A stretch of 27,655 nucleotides of DNA from a virus, in IMG/VR virus record IMGVR_UViG_3300031722_000135, positions 1 through 27,655 of that record. One strand, written 5' to 3'. Within the stretch, counting starts at the first letter, position 1, and the number at the start of each line of letters is the position of its first letter. A program made the position numbers and the translations under genes. Below are positions 1-6,835 of the stretch, in pieces. Below the pieces are notes generated by a model. The model had not been told where the DNA came from, searched no databases, and saw only the letters and a list, made by a program, of their open reading frames with translations.

Positions 1-28
1 GCACTAATTATTAATTTTTTTAGAAAAA

Positions 29-62
29 AAGACGTTTAGCAAATGTGTCGGCTAAACGTCTT
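29..62 (-). terminator. Intrinsic terminator at the tmRNA stub
   Basis: A 12-bp perfect stem (29-40 with 51-62) encloses a 10-base loop. Read leftward it is followed by a T-rich tract (complement of 20-30), and read rightward by a T run at 65-71, so it could work in both directions. It lies just beyond the tmRNA 3' fragment, which fits the native ssrA terminator. After integration it would also stop the leftward phage repressor operon. Confidence 0.8.
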
Positions 63-72
63 GGTTTTTTTG

Positions 73-87
73 TGGAGCTGGAGGGAG
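73..87 (-). other. tmRNA 3'-end fragment, probable attachment-site core
   Basis: The minus strand reads CTCCCTCCAGCTCCA, which matches the T-arm 3' side and acceptor stem at the end of Bacteroidetes tmRNA as I remember it. The T-loop that should come next (GGTTCGA before CTCCC) is absent, so the match stops at base 87 and the DNA becomes phage-like. This is what an attL or attR stub looks like when a phage integrates in the ssrA 3' end and rebuilds the gene at its far end. A chance match is possible because the core is short. Confidence 0.55.
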
Positions 88-133
88 ACCCTACTTGCTA
101 ATTAAAAGCTTGACAATGCTGTATTAAATTACC

Positions 134-176
134 GTCTATTTCGTCTATAATGGTCTATTCGTCTATAAAAGTCTAT
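134..176. repeat. Five GTCTAT direct repeats beside the attachment core
   Basis: GTCTAT occurs at 134-139, 143-148, 153-158, 161-166 and 171-176, with spacings of 9, 10, 8 and 10 bases, so the copies lie on roughly the same helical face. The cluster fills the gap between the probable attachment core and the stop codon of the first phage gene. Repeats in this position often bind integrase arms or excisionase, but no recombinase gene is visible here to support that. Confidence 0.6.
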
Positions 177-499
177 TAATACTGTATATTATTTTTTTGC
201 AGTAGGTCTTCCAGATATATAATATAAAGTTCGTTTTTATCCTTAATTTCCAGTAACCGCTTGTTTGATTTATCTATTGTTTCAAAATCAGTCAAGAAAT
301 TCAATTTGAATCCAGATTTTTTGTGGAATTCATTTATTAATAAGAACACCTCATGAAATCCATCATATATATCAGGGTCGTCAAAATCTATTTCGATACC
401 GGGCCGGCGTTGGGCGATGAATACTCTCAAGTGGTTTGTCATGCTGGAAGAATATTGTTCCAGTTTTAAAAGATATTTCTCAGCTTCTTCTCTTTTCAT
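176..499 (-). CDS. Hypothetical protein downstream of the repressor
   Basis: This 107-aa protein is not recognised. It is rich in charged residues and looks helical, starting MKREEAEKYLLKLEQYSSS, with a central acidic stretch (EIDFDDPDIYDGF) and a Leu/Ile/Lys-rich C-terminal half that could form a coiled coil. No membrane segment or catalytic motif is seen. It starts 12 bases after the repressor stop codon on the same strand, so the two probably share one leftward transcript that would be expressed in the lysogen. Its stop codon overlaps the last GTCTAT repeat. A lysogeny function such as superinfection immunity or repressor modulation is possible but has no sequence support. Confidence 0.7.
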   Translation of the reverse strand: MKREEAEKYLLKLEQYSSSMTNHLRVFIAQRRPGIEIDFDDPDIYDGFHEVFLLINEFHKKSGFKLNFLTDFETIDKSNKRLLEIKDKNELYIIYLEDLLQKNNIQY

Positions 500-511
500 A
501 TATATATGGTG

Positions 512-961
512 TTATTCTTTTTTTTCTTTGTCGTTCAATTCAATTTGTGGTTCGGCAGCCACAAGAGTCTGTTCGATTCCATGCATGTATTGCACCTCCT
601 TTTTTTGAGCCTTTAATTGAGTTTTCAACTCATTGTTTTCGATTACTAATTCTTCGTATCGCTTTAGGATGTAGTCGGGAGTTACTTCTTGAATCTTTAA
701 CTTGACTTTCTCTTTGTAATCTTGTTCAATTTCATTTGGTAGACTAGATATTTCGCCTAATGTTATCCATTTTGGGTCGGCTTTGTGGTATGTTTTGAGA
801 AATTTGATCAGATTTTCTTCGCTAATTCCATTTTTTTGACCTAAAACTCCCCTTGACATACCAGTTTCTTGGTAGCATTTGTACATGCTAATTCCTTCTT
901 TCTTAAGGAATTCTAAAATTCTTTTCTTTATAATCGAAAATTCTTGCTTATTTTCTTGCAT
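512..961 (-). CDS. CI-like phage repressor with HTH
   Basis: This 149-aa protein has an N-terminal helix-turn-helix at about residues 10-60: helix 'IIKKRILEFLKKEGIS', then 'YKCYQETGMSRGVLGQ' and a segment on growth from position (KADPKWITLGE) typical of phage repressors of the Bacteroidetes. The C-terminal part is a Lys/Glu-rich coiled coil likely to dimerise. No LexA-type Ser/Lys peptidase domain is visible, so induction by RecA self-cleavage is unlikely. The start at 961 was chosen because the longer reading frame (to 1075) runs through the operator and the promoter and encodes a Cys/Tyr-rich stretch that does not look like protein. It is the first gene of the leftward lysogeny operon. Confidence 0.85.
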   Translation of the reverse strand: MQENKQEFSIIKKRILEFLKKEGISMYKCYQETGMSRGVLGQKNGISEENLIKFLKTYHKADPKWITLGEISSLPNEIEQDYKEKVKLKIQEVTPDYILKRYEELVIENNELKTQLKAQKKEVQYMHGIEQTLVAAEPQIELNDKEKKE

Positions 962-986
962 GATCGAAATATCTGGTCTATATTTG
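956..986 (+). promoter_or_regulatory. Rightward early promoter (Bacteroidetes type)
   Basis: TTG (956-958), a 20-base spacer and TATATTTG (979-986) fit the Bacteroidetes housekeeping promoter TTG-N19/20-TAnnTTTG. Transcription would start near 993, just before the operator at 1010-1031, and run into the Cro-like gene at 1092. The promoter overlaps the start codon of the repressor gene. Confidence 0.6.
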
Positions 987-1009
987 CAGTGTGTTTTTAC
1001 AGAATATAC

Positions 1010-1031
1010 ACAGTATCTATACAGATACTGT
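1010..1031. promoter_or_regulatory. Repressor operator, 9-bp inverted repeat
   Basis: ACAGTATCT (1010-1018) and AGATACTGT (1023-1031) form a perfect 9-bp inverted repeat around the 4-base centre ATAC. It lies between two promoters that point at each other, so one bound dimer could block both transcripts. This is the most obvious binding site for the HTH repressor encoded at 512-961 or for the Cro-like protein at 1092. Confidence 0.7.
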
Positions 1032-1039
1032 ACACAATG

Positions 1040-1070
1040 CAAAGATAAGACAGCAAATATACAAATACAA
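1040..1070 (-). promoter_or_regulatory. Leftward repressor promoter (Bacteroidetes type)
   Basis: On the minus strand TTG (1070-1068), a 20-base spacer and TATCTTTG (1047-1040) match the TTG-N20-TAnnTTTG pattern. Transcription would start near 1034, immediately upstream of the operator, and run leftward into the repressor gene. Bound repressor would therefore limit its own synthesis. Confidence 0.6.
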
Positions 1071-1091
1071 TACAAATAAAAGGGTAAAAAA

Positions 1092-1343
1092 ATGGAACAA
1101 AATCAAGAAAACGAAATGTTCAAAGAAAATCTAAAGTCAATTAGTGAATTTCTTGCGCAAAAACAAAAACTTAGTGAATTGGCTTCCCAAGCTAAAACTT
1201 CGTTAACTACAGTCTATGATACTTTCAAAGTGGAAAGCTTTGATTTGTTATCAGGAAAAAAGTTAGACGTATATCAGAAAGCCATCGAAATGGTTAACCA
1301 AATCAAGTCACTTCCACAACAAGCCAACGAGGCTATTAAATAG
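1092..1343 (+). CDS. Small Cro-like DNA-binding protein
   Basis: This 83-aa protein is the first rightward gene after the control region. A helix-turn-helix is likely at about residues 22-60: 'FLAQKQKLSELASQAKTS' reads like recognition of a regulatory helix pair followed by 'LTTVYDTFKVE'. The tail is helical and charged. By position and size it corresponds to the Cro/antirepressor gene of temperate phages and may bind the same operator at 1010-1031. It is separated from the next gene by 7 bases. I do not recognise it by family. Confidence 0.6.
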   Translation: MEQNQENEMFKENLKSISEFLAQKQKLSELASQAKTSLTTVYDTFKVESFDLLSGKKLDVYQKAIEMVNQIKSLPQQANEAIK

Positions 1344-1350
1344 TACGATC

Positions 1351-1704
1351 ATGGATCAAACTCTAAACCCTGCAGAATTTGAGATAGCCGAACGCATTGC
1401 GCTGGGTGAATCAAAAAAAGAGGTGGCCTACCGCACGCATCGCAGCGTATATACGGTTGAAACGACTATAAAAAATGTCTATGCAAAATTAGGTTTCAGC
1501 AAAATAACTGATCTTGTTCTGTGGTATTGCGGCCAGACGTTTGATATCTCATTTCAGATATCGGAACGAAAACGCCAGGTGTTCGCTACAGTTCTTCTAC
1601 TATTGATAGTTTTTGACATTTCATGTAATCCGTCAGACTTCTGTAGAGTTCGCAGATCGCGAGGTCGTAGAAAGGCTGAAACAGAACTTTTCGAAGAAAT
1701 TTAA
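1351..1704 (+). CDS. LuxR-type helix-turn-helix protein
   Basis: Residues 6-60 are a clear LuxR/GerE-type four-helix HTH: 'LNPAEFEIAERIALGESKKE', then 'SVYTVETTIKNVYAKLG', which keeps the usual TVxTHxxNIxxKLG signature in the form TVETTIKNVYAKLG. There is no receiver or autoinducer domain, so it is a bare DNA-binding domain. After the HTH comes a hydrophobic run (TVLLLLIVFDI, about residues 81-91) and a basic tail (RRSRGRRK). The protein is probably an early phage transcription regulator. It sits 7 bases after the Cro-like gene. Confidence 0.75.
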   Translation: MDQTLNPAEFEIAERIALGESKKEVAYRTHRSVYTVETTIKNVYAKLGFSKITDLVLWYCGQTFDISFQISERKRQVFATVLLLLIVFDISCNPSDFCRVRRSRGRRKAETELFEEI

Positions 1705-1721
1705 ATAAAAAATAATCAATT

Positions 1722-1925
1722 ATGAGTTCATTATCACAATTTGAAACAGAAGCATTAAAGCTTAATGCACACATTACGGATGTAAAACAACCGGATGGTG
1801 TAGTAAAAACCATGACCGGCATTATTGCCGGTAAAAATTATACATGGAACAAAACCGGTAGATGCTACAGAGCAAAAAAACGGGTTCCCGAATATGATCT
1901 TAATTTAAAAAGCAAACCGGTATGA
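1722..1925 (+). CDS. Small basic hypothetical protein
   Basis: This 67-aa protein is not recognised. It is basic toward the C-terminus (RCYRAKKRVPEYDLNLKSK) and has a likely beta-rich middle (VVKTMTGIIAGKNYTWNKTG). Its stop overlaps the ATG of the next gene at 1922-1925, so the two are probably translationally coupled. It belongs to the cluster of small early genes that lead into the replication module. Confidence 0.65.
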   Translation: MSSLSQFETEALKLNAHITDVKQPDGVVKTMTGIIAGKNYTWNKTGRCYRAKKRVPEYDLNLKSKPV

Positions 1926-2200
1926 TAAAGCTCCAGTTGCTGTTTTCCCCTTCCGATGCCGTTGCTGTTTTTCGCAATGCTGGGCTAGAGGTTGAAAGTT
2001 ACGATATGCCGGTATACTTCAATGCTCCTCACGGCGATGGAAAAACCGAAATGATGCCAATGTGGACAGTCCGTAATCCACATACCGGCAAGCTTGAAAA
2101 ACTGGATGAATTCTTCTTGAAATATTTAGAATCAAAAAAGAATGAGCTTTTCCTTAATCCGGAGAAACTCGAAATCTATAATTTATTTCCAAAAAAATGA
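1922..2200 (+). CDS. Hypothetical protein
   Basis: This 92-aa protein is not recognised. It contains an aromatic and Met-rich centre (HGDGKTEMMPMWTVRNPHTG) and a helical C-terminal part. Overlap with both neighbours (4 bases on each side) places it in a tightly coupled early operon. No motif points to a function. Confidence 0.65.
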   Translation: MIKLQLLFSPSDAVAVFRNAGLEVESYDMPVYFNAPHGDGKTEMMPMWTVRNPHTGKLEKLDEFFLKYLESKKNELFLNPEKLEIYNLFPKK

Positions 2201-2697
2201 ATAACATTATAAAACCGCTTTGGGACAAGCATTCAGAATCAATGGCGAATTTAGTAACCTTGTTGGATGAATTCAATGCCGGAATTACCGACACCCGCAC
2301 GCAAAAAGCATTTAAAAAAATAGTAGAGTGCTTTGGTCAAGCTGTTGCTCAGCACAACGAAATTGATAAGCTTATCGACCCCATTGCACCAATAACGGTG
2401 AAGCTCCCATTCGAGGGAGAGGAATTCTCAAAGGCTTGGGAATTTTACAAAGAATCATTAGTCGAAAAACACGGATTTGCGCTAACCAGTAGGCAAGAAC
2501 AAATCCGGCTTAACCGCCTAAAAAAAATGGCAGATTCTAATCAGCCGCGTGCTATAGCCATGATGGATTTCTTTATAGACAATGGTTATAAAACCATTTT
2601 TAAACCCACAGAAAAGCAACTTACAGGCGATGAGCCAACAAAAGTAGAGGAACATCAATCCACTATTGATCTATCTAAAAAAGGAAAATTAGACTAA
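2197..2697 (+). CDS. Possible phage replication-associated protein
   Basis: This 166-aa protein is helical in its N-terminal part. Residues about 75-140 (from EFSKAWEFYKESLVEKHG to AIAMMDFFIDNGYKTIFK) resemble the short domain found at the C-terminus of many phage replisome-organiser and primase-loading proteins, where a W..Y....G pattern is followed by 'A..ii..sI.nGw.glf'. This suggests a role in replication, but it is a pattern judgement without a database match. The start overlaps the upstream stop by 4 bases. The tail is charged and probably disordered. Confidence 0.6.
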   Translation: MNNIIKPLWDKHSESMANLVTLLDEFNAGITDTRTQKAFKKIVECFGQAVAQHNEIDKLIDPIAPITVKLPFEGEEFSKAWEFYKESLVEKHGFALTSRQEQIRLNRLKKMADSNQPRAIAMMDFFIDNGYKTIFKPTEKQLTGDEPTKVEEHQSTIDLSKKGKLD

Positions 2698-2698
2698 T

Positions 2699-2980
2699 AT
2701 GTCACAGTCATCTGCATATCAACTCGATTTATTTGCCAATTCGGTTACTATCCGACCCCGGCAACGTAAATCATCGGTTACGATCAGCGAACGCGATCGT
2801 GATTCGGACGGAAGATATGCCGGTGCTAGCGAACTGCCTGCCGAAAATGAGGTGGATAAACTCAAACGACAGTTAGAAACCGAACGTAGGCGCAATGATG
2901 CTGTAGCAGCTAGTTTGCGCCAAAAAGACGAAATGATACAAAGTCTCAATGAAAAACTAAAAAAATATGGAATCACCTAA
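2699..2980 (+). CDS. Coiled-coil hypothetical protein
   Basis: This 93-aa protein has a disordered, polar N-terminal half (IRPRQRKSSVTISERDRDSD) and a coiled-coil C-terminal half (NEVDKLKRQLETERRRNDAV, then LRQKDEMIQSLNEKLKKYG). The first residues (YQLDLFA) look like the beta-clamp binding motif QxLxLF, here in the form QLDLF, so contact with the host sliding clamp is possible. That would fit a replication neighbourhood but is an inference. It overlaps the next gene by 14 bases. Confidence 0.65.
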   Translation: MSQSSAYQLDLFANSVTIRPRQRKSSVTISERDRDSDGRYAGASELPAENEVDKLKRQLETERRRNDAVAASLRQKDEMIQSLNEKLKKYGIT

Positions 2981-3167
2981 AATAAATCAATCAAAATCGA
3001 GCTATCAACGCCGGTACGATGCTAGGAACGAACGGTTATTTGATGCAATCATTATTGCCATTGTAGCTTTCACCATAGGATGTTTTCTTATTTCTTTAGT
3101 TCAAAAAAATAACGATATCCCCGACAAGGAAAACCGCACCGAAAGCGTTCGGGCGGGGGCAAAGTAA
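2967..3167 (+). CDS. Small single-pass membrane protein
   Basis: This 66-aa protein has a basic N-terminus (KSSYQRRYDARNERLF) and one clear membrane helix (DAIIIAIVAFTIGCFLISLV, about residues 26-45), then a short charged tail. The positive-inside rule puts the N-terminus in the cytoplasm. Its role is unknown. Small single-pass proteins in this position can be exclusion proteins or holin-like proteins, but nothing here selects one. Confidence 0.65.
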   Translation: MESPKINQSKSSYQRRYDARNERLFDAIIIAIVAFTIGCFLISLVQKNNDIPDKENRTESVRAGAK

Positions 3168-3182
3168 CATATTGCCAATAAG

Positions 3183-3296
3183 AAGAAAAAGGAGTGAAAA
3201 GTGACAATAAAAAACCAAATTTTTGATATAGTGTAAGTGTAATGGTTGCCCAAAGTCACTGGGCGGTAACTCGGTTGCACACTCCTTTTTCTTTCT
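3183..3296 (+). ncRNA. Candidate structured RNA with a 14-bp closing stem
   Basis: The 173-base gap between two genes holds AAGAAAAAGGAGTG (3183-3196), which pairs perfectly over 14 bases with 3280-3293. Inside is a hairpin GCCCA/TGGGC (3248-3252 with 3260-3264) extended by GTT/AAC across a bulge. The loop of this hairpin contains GTCAC (3255-3259), which pairs with GTGAC at 3201-3205 and so could form a pseudoknot. A T-rich tract (to about 3301) follows the closing stem, as in a terminator. The element may be a small RNA, a leader for the next gene or a terminator. No upstream promoter was recognised. Confidence 0.5.
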
Positions 3297-3340
3297 TTTT
3301 TATACAAGAAATCAAATTAATAATCAATAAATAAATTGAA

Positions 3341-3916
3341 ATGAAAAACAAAAGCAATCAAGCAATCAATTCACTAGACATTGAAGAACTGCAGTCTGTA
3401 TTGACTGGGTGCGAATCGGAAGATTCCGGAGAAATAGAATCGGCATTGTATGATAAATTCGGTATTGATTCTGAAAATTTCGAATTCCTTATCCGATCTT
3501 TATTTGAAATGTTGACATTTAATGTCAGCCAATTGACAAATACAGCCTTTGTCGGTTTTGGTAAGGATGGTGTTTGGACTATTAAAAAGGATGTAACCAA
3601 CGAATTCATTGGAGCGGTAATTCAATTCCTTCTCGATGGTGAAGAGTATAACAAGGATGGAAGAGGTTATACACGCATAATTACCGATGATGACAAACCA
3701 GAGTATCAGCTTTTGATCACTAAACCCGAAAACACCATTCAAGTAATTAAACCTGAAGATACAGCGCATATCCCAACTGCAAAAGATGCTTATAAGTATT
3801 TGAACCAAACAGCGGATATTACTCGATCGCTTAGCTGCATAGATTTTTCTGATAAATTAATCATCGATATTGCCAATCATATTTGGATACAAAATCAGAA
3901 TAGAACCAATAAATAA
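3341..3916 (+). CDS. Acidic hypothetical protein
   Basis: This 191-aa protein is acidic and not recognised. The N-terminal half is helical and rich in Glu/Ser (ELQSVLTGCESEDSGEIESA) and is followed by a likely globular region (FEMLTFNVSQLTNTAFVGFG). The C-terminal part is mixed (TAKDAYKYLNQTADITRSLS). It is preceded by the structured RNA candidate and may be controlled by it. The gene starts an early segment that runs without large gaps to 11977. Confidence 0.65.
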   Translation: MKNKSNQAINSLDIEELQSVLTGCESEDSGEIESALYDKFGIDSENFEFLIRSLFEMLTFNVSQLTNTAFVGFGKDGVWTIKKDVTNEFIGAVIQFLLDGEEYNKDGRGYTRIITDDDKPEYQLLITKPENTIQVIKPEDTAHIPTAKDAYKYLNQTADITRSLSCIDFSDKLIIDIANHIWIQNQNRTNK

Positions 3917-3923
3917 AAACATT

Positions 3924-4268
3924 ATGATCAAAACATTAGAATACGATTATTCACGCCATGAGGCAAGTTGCACATTGCAGCTTGATACAGAAAAATTCAT
4001 GAAAGAAGATGCACAAGTACTTCTTGATTTCTTTTCTTGGGATTATCCTTATGACACCGATGCCAACCCGGTAGACGAATACATGAAAAAAGTAGCAATG
4101 GAATGTATTAAGGTAGCCACTTTCAATAACTATAACGAAAAAGGAGTTATATCCGAATTTGAAGAAATGGAAGGGTGGCCTCGTATTGATGGTACTAATG
4201 GCATAACATTGCTTGATGTAAGTGCTTATGAATTTTACGAAGGTGATTTGGACCTTATAGAAAAATAG
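3924..4268 (+). CDS. DUF2528-like protein
   Basis: This 114-aa protein resembles the phage/plasmid family DUF2528, whose function is unknown. Evidence is the pattern YNEKGVISEFEEMEGWPRID followed by GTNGI, which reproduces the family signature YN..GaI..f...EGWP.lDG..GI, preceded by a helix with conserved small residues. The start at 3924 was chosen over a longer frame because that frame overlaps the upstream gene and shows no protein-like pattern. It ends 2 bases before the next ATG. Confidence 0.65.
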   Translation: MIKTLEYDYSRHEASCTLQLDTEKFMKEDAQVLLDFFSWDYPYDTDANPVDEYMKKVAMECIKVATFNNYNEKGVISEFEEMEGWPRIDGTNGITLLDVSAYEFYEGDLDLIEK

Positions 4269-4270
4269 CC

Positions 4271-4486
4271 ATGTCAGTCATCGCAATTTCAACCGACAAA
4301 AACACCGTAACTGTAGGTATAACCATTCACCGGTTTCATCCTGATATCATCGATTGCGGACAATGTTCGCTATTTAGAGAATGTTGCGCGCTTCAAAACA
4401 CAGTGGAAAACGAATTTCCTTTTCCCTGTGTTCAGGAAAATCGCCCAGACTATCAGTACGGAAACTTTCAGCTTGATCCCGCATAA
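4271..4486 (+). CDS. Small Cys-rich protein, probable metal binder
   Basis: This 71-aa protein has an N-terminal beta-like part (VTVGITIHRFHPDIIDCG) and a Cys cluster: C-x2-C-x5-CC (DCGQCSLFRECCALQ), then PFPC. The pattern suggests bound zinc or another metal, possibly a small zinc finger. The function is unknown. It is one of at least three small Cys-rich proteins in the early region (see 7803 and 10043). Confidence 0.6.
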   Translation: MSVIAISTDKNTVTVGITIHRFHPDIIDCGQCSLFRECCALQNTVENEFPFPCVQENRPDYQYGNFQLDPA

Positions 4487-4499
4487 AGAATAATAGGAA

Positions 4500-4733
4500 A
4501 TGGATAAAGATACTGCCAATTATATACTGCAGGTCGATTCCGAATTAGAAGAAATTCGCGAATACTTAGCCGCTTACCTATCTATTCCGTGCTCCATTAA
4601 AGCAGCACTTTATGCTGAAATAAATCGCAAAATAGAATCAAAAATACAGATTTATGATACTTCCATTAGACAACTTAAACCCGATACAACAGCAAGCCCT
4701 GAGTATTTATCCTACGTATCAAAAATTTTTTGA
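4500..4733 (+). CDS. Small helical hypothetical protein
   Basis: This 77-aa protein is mostly helical (DKDTANYILQVDSELEEIRE, then SIKAALYAEINRKIESKIQ). It is not recognised. Its last 80 bases overlap the start of the next gene in another frame, which is more than elsewhere in this operon, so either this gene or the start of the next may be shorter than drawn. Confidence 0.5.
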   Translation: MDKDTANYILQVDSELEEIREYLAAYLSIPCSIKAALYAEINRKIESKIQIYDTSIRQLKPDTTASPEYLSYVSKIF

Positions 4734-5376
4734 CGACTATAAACCAAAGCAGTTATTAGTATCATTTGAAAACATAACTACAATCGAAGAAAGCATTTCA
4801 AAGCCTAGAATCACAATAGGTGATCTGTGCCTGATATATCCGGATTCATCAGGTAAAAAAAATGTATCAGTTGATTTTATCAAAAGTTGGTTGGTGTATT
4901 TGAATAGTATTTTGAATATCAACAAGCCATTGCTCGAGATAGATCCTATTGCATTTATGATTTATACAGATTATAAATGTCTATACCTTAGTGATTTCAA
5001 AATAATTCTTGGCAGAATCGTAAAAAATGAATATGGTACATTCTATGGCTCTGTGGATGCTCAATTAATTATGCGTGCTTTTGGTCAATACACGAAAGAT
5101 TGGAAAGCGTTACAGCGCAAAATGCGCGCAAAGTCGGCTTCCGATGATGACAAACCGAAGAGGGAAAAAACGGAACTGGATGAATACCTGCATAAGGTGC
5201 AAGCACGTATAACGCGCGAAGTCGATGAAATAATGCGCAGCAAGTTTCCCCTCTTGTCCGCCCTCGAAGCTCTGTCAAAACGATGTGAACTGGTGAACGC
5301 TCGATTGGAGAAAGAACTTCCGGAAGCTAGCAAAAACTTTAAAAACTTACACATTGATGAACGACAAACGGGATAA
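4654..5376 (+). CDS. Early phage protein of unknown function
   Basis: This 240-aa protein has a globular N-terminal domain (residues about 1-150) with a Gly-Ser-Val-Asp region (YGTFYGSVDAQLIMRAFGQY) and a charged helical C-terminal region (residues about 155-235, basic then acidic). Proteins of this layout are frequent next to the VapE-like ATPase in phages of the Bacteroidetes, but I cannot name a function. It overlaps the upstream gene by 80 bases and the downstream gene by 20 bases. The next in-frame start that would reduce the overlap was not evident. Confidence 0.7.
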   Translation: MILPLDNLNPIQQQALSIYPTYQKFFDDYKPKQLLVSFENITTIEESISKPRITIGDLCLIYPDSSGKKNVSVDFIKSWLVYLNSILNINKPLLEIDPIAFMIYTDYKCLYLSDFKIILGRIVKNEYGTFYGSVDAQLIMRAFGQYTKDWKALQRKMRAKSASDDDKPKREKTELDEYLHKVQARITREVDEIMRSKFPLLSALEALSKRCELVNARLEKELPEASKNFKNLHIDERQTG

Positions 5377-5551
5377 AACAAAAACAAGGCTTTATAATCT
5401 GACTTATCAGGTCAGAAAAAAAGGATTCCGGATTGATCATAGACAGCGAACCATTTATTACAACTGGTCCGATCCGGAATCGACAAACGCAACGGTCGTA
5501 AAACGACTGCAAACTGAATTTAATTACGTTCTTCAATCAGAAATAAGATAA
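5357..5551 (+). CDS. Small basic protein
   Basis: This 64-aa protein is strongly basic (NDKRDKTKTRLYNLTYQVRK) and could bind nucleic acid. The ATG at 5357 was chosen over the TTG just before it. It overlaps the upstream gene by 20 bases, and its stop shares one base with the ATG of the VapE-like gene, so the two are probably coupled in translation. Its function is unknown, with a helper role in replication possible. Confidence 0.6.
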   Translation: MNDKRDKTKTRLYNLTYQVRKKGFRIDHRQRTIYYNWSDPESTNATVVKRLQTEFNYVLQSEIR

Positions 5552-6834
5552 TGGCACAACTTACAGCTCCAGCAAAACATGAATCACAAAAATCACTATT
5601 CGATGACAAAATACAATACGCGGCAAATTTCCTGCTGGAACATTACGAAATCAGGGTGTCAGTTCAGGACCCTTCAAAAAAGTACATAGCCTGTAAAGAT
5701 GCCGATCGCAAAGGCATTGAGCCAAAGTTTAGCGAAATATCCCTACACCTGGCAGCTAATAATGTAAATGTAGGTGATTCTATGCTTCGTAAAATTCTAT
5801 GCTCACCCTACTATATTCCACATTGCGACCCAATTAAAGATTACTTCGATAGTATTCGGGGTACCTGGGATGGAAAATCACAAATCGACATATTGTGCGA
5901 TCACATAAAGACCCGCATTTTCGACGAAAATCCCGCTGAATTTTACATTACCCGTACCAATAATCTTTTCCGTAAATGGCTTGTGTCGTGTGTGGCCATG
6001 TGGCTTAAAAATGAGTCGAACGACGTAACACTCGGACTCGTTCAGGCCGTGGGTGGATCCGGAAAAACATATCTCACCCGCTGGCTGCTTCCGGATGTAC
6101 TGAAAGACTATTACATAGAGTCTTCAAACAATCCGAAAAACTTCGATATAGAGGATGTGTATACGCGCTATATGATCATCAATTTCGAAGAATTAGTCGG
6201 ACTTAATAAGTCCACGATAAATACATGGAAAAAGGTACAAACAAATACTGAAATTGATATAAAACAACGTGGTGAAGAATTTCCTTCGAAAAAAACACGC
6301 ATTGGATGTGGGGTGTTAAGCACCAATGCCAACGAAGAAAATGGCGGTTTCATCCAGTCATGGTATGGCAGCGACACCCGCCGGTTGGGCTTGATCGAGA
6401 TAACCGAACTCGATCAGAATTATTCCAACGTGATCGATAAAAATCAGCTATGGGCCGAAGCACTCACCCTACTCGAAAGCAGCAAGTTCGAATATAGATT
6501 CAGACAACCAGATTACGAAGATTTCAATACCTATAATGCCCGGTACCGCTTCGAAACCGATGCCATGCGCGTACTCCAGCGATCTATCCGCCGGCCGGAA
6601 GCCGACGAAGAAGGCGAAAAACTCACTCCAACACAAATAATGCAACGCCTTGATACACTCCGAAAAATTAAATCGGACGAAATGAAAAACATTACTCCGC
6701 AAAAAATAGGACAAGCACTCAATTCTCTCGGTTACGAACAAATTTCGTATCGATCTAAAGCAGACCAAAACGAATCCAGAAAAGGATATCATATAGTATT
6801 TATAACTAACGAAGAAACTAATAAAAAGGAATAA
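5551..6834 (+). CDS. VapE-like P-loop ATPase, probable replication helicase
   Basis: This 427-aa protein matches the virulence-associated protein E family, which in phages and satellites acts as a replicative helicase or a primase-associated ATPase. The Walker A motif is AVGGSGKT (about residues 166-173), Walker B is YMIINFEEL (207-215), sensor 1 is VLSTNAN (255-261) and the arginine finger is in DTRRLG (275-280). The C-terminal region (about 350-427) looks like a winged helix. A full primase domain is not seen. It is shorter than VapE proteins fused to a primase. It is the only recognisable replication enzyme in the window, so the phage must use host polymerases. Confidence 0.85.
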   Translation: MAQLTAPAKHESQKSLFDDKIQYAANFLLEHYEIRVSVQDPSKKYIACKDADRKGIEPKFSEISLHLAANNVNVGDSMLRKILCSPYYIPHCDPIKDYFDSIRGTWDGKSQIDILCDHIKTRIFDENPAEFYITRTNNLFRKWLVSCVAMWLKNESNDVTLGLVQAVGGSGKTYLTRWLLPDVLKDYYIESSNNPKNFDIEDVYTRYMIINFEELVGLNKSTINTWKKVQTNTEIDIKQRGEEFPSKKTRIGCGVLSTNANEENGGFIQSWYGSDTRRLGLIEITELDQNYSNVIDKNQLWAEALTLLESSKFEYRFRQPDYEDFNTYNARYRFETDAMRVLQRSIRRPEADEEGEKLTPTQIMQRLDTLRKIKSDEMKNITPQKIGQALNSLGYEQISYRSKADQNESRKGYHIVFITNEETNKKE

Positions 6835-6835
6835 A

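Noticed and set aside
73-110. Complete tRNA or tmRNA gene
   Set aside because: Only the last 15 bases fit. The T-loop and everything upstream are missing, so no intact RNA gene is present.
961-1075. Longer N-terminus of the repressor
   Set aside because: This extension runs through the operator and promoter and encodes Cys/Tyr-rich residues unlike the rest of the protein.
3500-3808. Minus-strand 102-aa frame opposite the gene at 3341
   Set aside because: It is a shadow of the plus-strand gene: no start context, no promoter, and no protein-like composition.
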